From an uncultured Rubrobacteraceae bacterium (lineage in GTDB: Bacteria; Actinomycetota; Rubrobacteria; Rubrobacterales; Rubrobacteraceae), in assembly GCA_902806105.1 (NCBI GenBank), contig CADCVI010000179.1, forward strand, positions 1 to 6,254: 6,254 nucleotides of DNA, written 5' to 3'. The notes below the pieces were generated by a model, which saw only the letters and a program-made list of their open reading frames with translations, was not told where the DNA came from and made no database searches. Made by a program: the position numbers and the translations under genes. Below, in pieces: positions 5,271 through 6,254 of this stretch (positions are counted from its first letter, which is position 1; every line of letters starts with the position of its first letter).

Positions 5271-5276
5271 CACCTT

Positions 5277-5786
5277 ATGGAGACTAGCAGGGGTAGCGAG
5301 GGTATTCTCTCGCAGGAGATGACGGAGAAGCGCGAAGAGATCGTCGAGCTTCTGAAGACCGCTTACTTTATGGAGCTCGAGACGGTCATGAACTACGTCT
5401 CGGAGTCCATAAACCCGGACGGCGTGCGGGCCCAGGAGATAAAGGAGTCCCTCGAGGAGGACATCGAGGAGGAGCTCGCGCACGCGCGGCAGTTCGCGGA
5501 GAGGATCAAGGAGCTCTACGGCGTCGTCCCGGGCTCGATGGAATTCAGGGCCGAGCAGACCTTTCTGCAGCCGCCGACGGAGCAGATCGACGTCGTGCAC
5601 GTCGTCAAGGGCGTCATCGAGGCGGAGACGAAGGCGATCGAGCACTACACCCGCCTCATCGAGACCACCGAAGACTCCGACCCGGTCACGAACGACATGA
5701 TCATCGCCATCCTCCGCGACGAGCAGCAGCACCGCAAGCTCTTCGAGGGCTTCCTTCGCGAGTACGCGGCAGAGGGCAAGGCGTAG
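5277..5786 (+). CDS. ferritin-like di-iron protein (bacterioferritin/rubrerythrin type)
   Basis: This 169-residue cytoplasmic four-helix-bundle protein is likely to store or oxidise iron or to consume peroxide. Likely di-iron ligands are Glu33 or Glu35 in helix A (YFMELETVMNYV), the ExxH of helix B (Glu66, His69 in EEELAHA), Glu115/Glu117 of helix C (GVIEAETKAIEHY) and the ExxH of helix D (Glu149, His152 in DEQQH). All four positions are present, so the site looks functional. There is no rubredoxin-like Cys domain, no signal peptide and no membrane segment. Helices A-B and C-D are joined by a crossover around residues 81-105 (VVPGSMEF to LQPPTEQ). It is a single-gene unit with its own candidate stress promoter and operators, closed by the terminator at 5823-5867. 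It could equally be called a Dps-like or generic ferritin-like domain protein; the exact subfamily is uncertain. Confidence 0.9.
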   Translation: METSRGSEGILSQEMTEKREEIVELLKTAYFMELETVMNYVSESINPDGVRAQEIKESLEEDIEEELAHARQFAERIKELYGVVPGSMEFRAEQTFLQPPTEQIDVVHVVKGVIEAETKAIEHYTRLIETTEDSDPVTNDMIIAILRDEQQHRKLFEGFLREYAAEGKA

Positions 5787-5796
5787 GGAGCAAGCC
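5785..5796 (+). repeat. 12-base direct repeat, copy 1
   Basis: AGGGAGCAAGCC overlaps the last bases of the ferritin-like stop codon. It recurs exactly at 5896-5907, and each copy is followed within 6-9 bases by GCTGAC. A small AGCCGG-GCTT-CCGGCT hairpin (5793-5808) overlaps its end. Confidence 0.5.
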
Positions 5797-5822
5797 GGGC
5801 TTCCGGCTGACCTTCTAAATCG

Positions 5823-5867
5823 GCAAGAGAGAGGGCCCGGTCATCTCGACCGGGCCCTCTCTCTTGC
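5823..5867. terminator. strong bidirectional terminator between convergent genes
   Basis: A perfect 20-bp stem (5823-5842 with 5848-5867) closes on a 5-base ATCTC loop. The core is GGGCCCGGTC, with AAGAGAGAG at the base on one side and CTCTCTCTT on the other, giving pyrimidine-rich tails in both directions. It lies between the stops of the ferritin-like gene (plus) and the oxidoreductase gene (minus), so it probably ends both transcripts. Confidence 0.88.
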
Positions 5868-5895
5868 GCTCAGCATCCACGGCATGTTCGAGAGC

Positions 5896-5907
5896 AGGGA
5901 GCAAGCC
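5896..5907 (+). repeat. 12-base direct repeat, copy 2
   Basis: This is an exact second copy of AGGGAGCAAGCC, on the far side of the terminator and 16 bases from the stop of the convergent gene. GCTGAC follows six bases later. The two copies flank about 99 bases that contain the terminator stem. Confidence 0.5.
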
Positions 5908-5922
5908 CCAGATGCTGACGGT

Positions 5923-6254
5923 CTAGAGGGCGTTCACGGCCTCGTCGACGGGCATGTCGCCGGACAGGACTTCGAAGGTCTTGCCGTGGGTGTTTGCAGC
6001 GACGAGGGTTGCGAGGAGGACGTGGGCGGTGTCCTCACGGGAGATCTCGCCGCGCCGGTTCAGGGAGAGCGCGGCGTCGACGCGTCCGGTGGCGGGTTCG
6101 TCGGTGAGGCGGCCGGGGCGCACGATGGTGTAGTCGAGACCGCTCTCTCGGAGCGCTTCGTCGGCGCTTCCCTTGGCGCGGAGGTACGGGCGCATCCCCT
6201 CGGGACCGGACTCGGGGTCGTCCGCGCCCATGGCGCTGACCATGACGTAGCGCC
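5923..6254 (-). CDS. NAD(P)-binding atypical SDR oxidoreductase (NmrA/YwnB-like), C-terminal part
   Basis: About 110 C-terminal residues are in the window; the gene runs off the right edge, so the N-terminal Rossmann motif is not visible. The frame is open to the edge, with RYVMVSAMGADDPE, then RPYLRAKGSADEALRESGLDYTIVRPGRL and LTDEPATG. This order is characteristic of atypical short-chain dehydrogenases that bind NAD(P)H (SDR-a5 / YwnB group). Tyr and Lys of the PYLRAK segment occupy the place of the YxxxK catalytic pair, and IVRPG is the conserved strand and turn after it. REDTAHVLLATL and the ending GKTFEVLSGD also fit. Substrates of this group are mostly unknown; many act as sugar-nucleotide-epimerase-like or redox-sensing proteins. 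It is convergent with the ferritin-like gene and shares its terminator. No link to the kinase and Dha genes is evident. Confidence 0.88.
   Translation of the reverse strand, partial: RYVMVSAMGADDPESGPEGMRPYLRAKGSADEALRESGLDYTIVRPGRLTDEPATGRVDAALSLNRRGEISREDTAHVLLATLVAANTHGKTFEVLSGDMPVDEAVNAL

Noticed and set aside
5208..5276. A longer N-terminus for the ferritin-like gene from ATG 5208
   Set aside because: It would translate the promoter and operator region, lacks a ribosome binding site, and the ATG at 5277 has a perfect AGGAGG.

Overview
The window is GC-rich and densely coding, with GTG and TTG starts, strong GGAGG-type ribosome binding sites and overlapping genes. It looks like chromosomal DNA of a high-GC actinobacterium. 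Protein style and codon use suggest a Rubrobacter-like lineage, but this is an inference from sequence feel and no marker gene is present.

Left part, minus strand: a complete FGGY-family sugar/polyol kinase (446-1984) is followed in the same direction by the first 89 codons of an NAD(P)-dependent glycerol-3-phosphate-dehydrogenase-like gene (268 to beyond position 1). The 177 bases between them hold only a doubtful 59-codon ORF that bridges the two genes exactly.

Middle, plus strand, divergent from the kinase across a 364-base intergenic region: a tight three-gene operon. It consists of a malonyl-CoA-synthetase-type (MatB/ACSF3-like) acyl-CoA ligase (2349-3923), dhaL (3920-4549) and dhaM (4551-4940). 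DhaL and DhaM are the nucleotide-carrying and PTS phosphocarrier subunits of PEP-dependent dihydroxyacetone kinase. The third subunit, the substrate-binding DhaK, is absent, and the ligase sits where dhaK would be expected. With the divergent kinase and the triose-phosphate-type dehydrogenase, the locus reads as a catabolic module for a polyol or short ketose: phosphorylation, oxidation, and PTS-dependent phosphorylation of a dihydroxyacetone-like intermediate. The substrate and the role of the ligase are unknown.

Right part: a 336-base non-coding stretch (4941-5276) carries two hairpins, one a perfect 19-bp stem inside a larger nested dyad. It also carries a candidate general-stress (SigB/SigF-type) promoter and two operator-like palindromes directly upstream of a small di-iron ferritin-like protein gene (5277-5786). 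A very strong bidirectional terminator (5823-5867) separates this gene from the convergent 3' part of an atypical short-chain dehydrogenase (NAD(P)-binding) gene that runs off the right edge. No RNA genes, CRISPR arrays, insertion sequences or transposases were seen.
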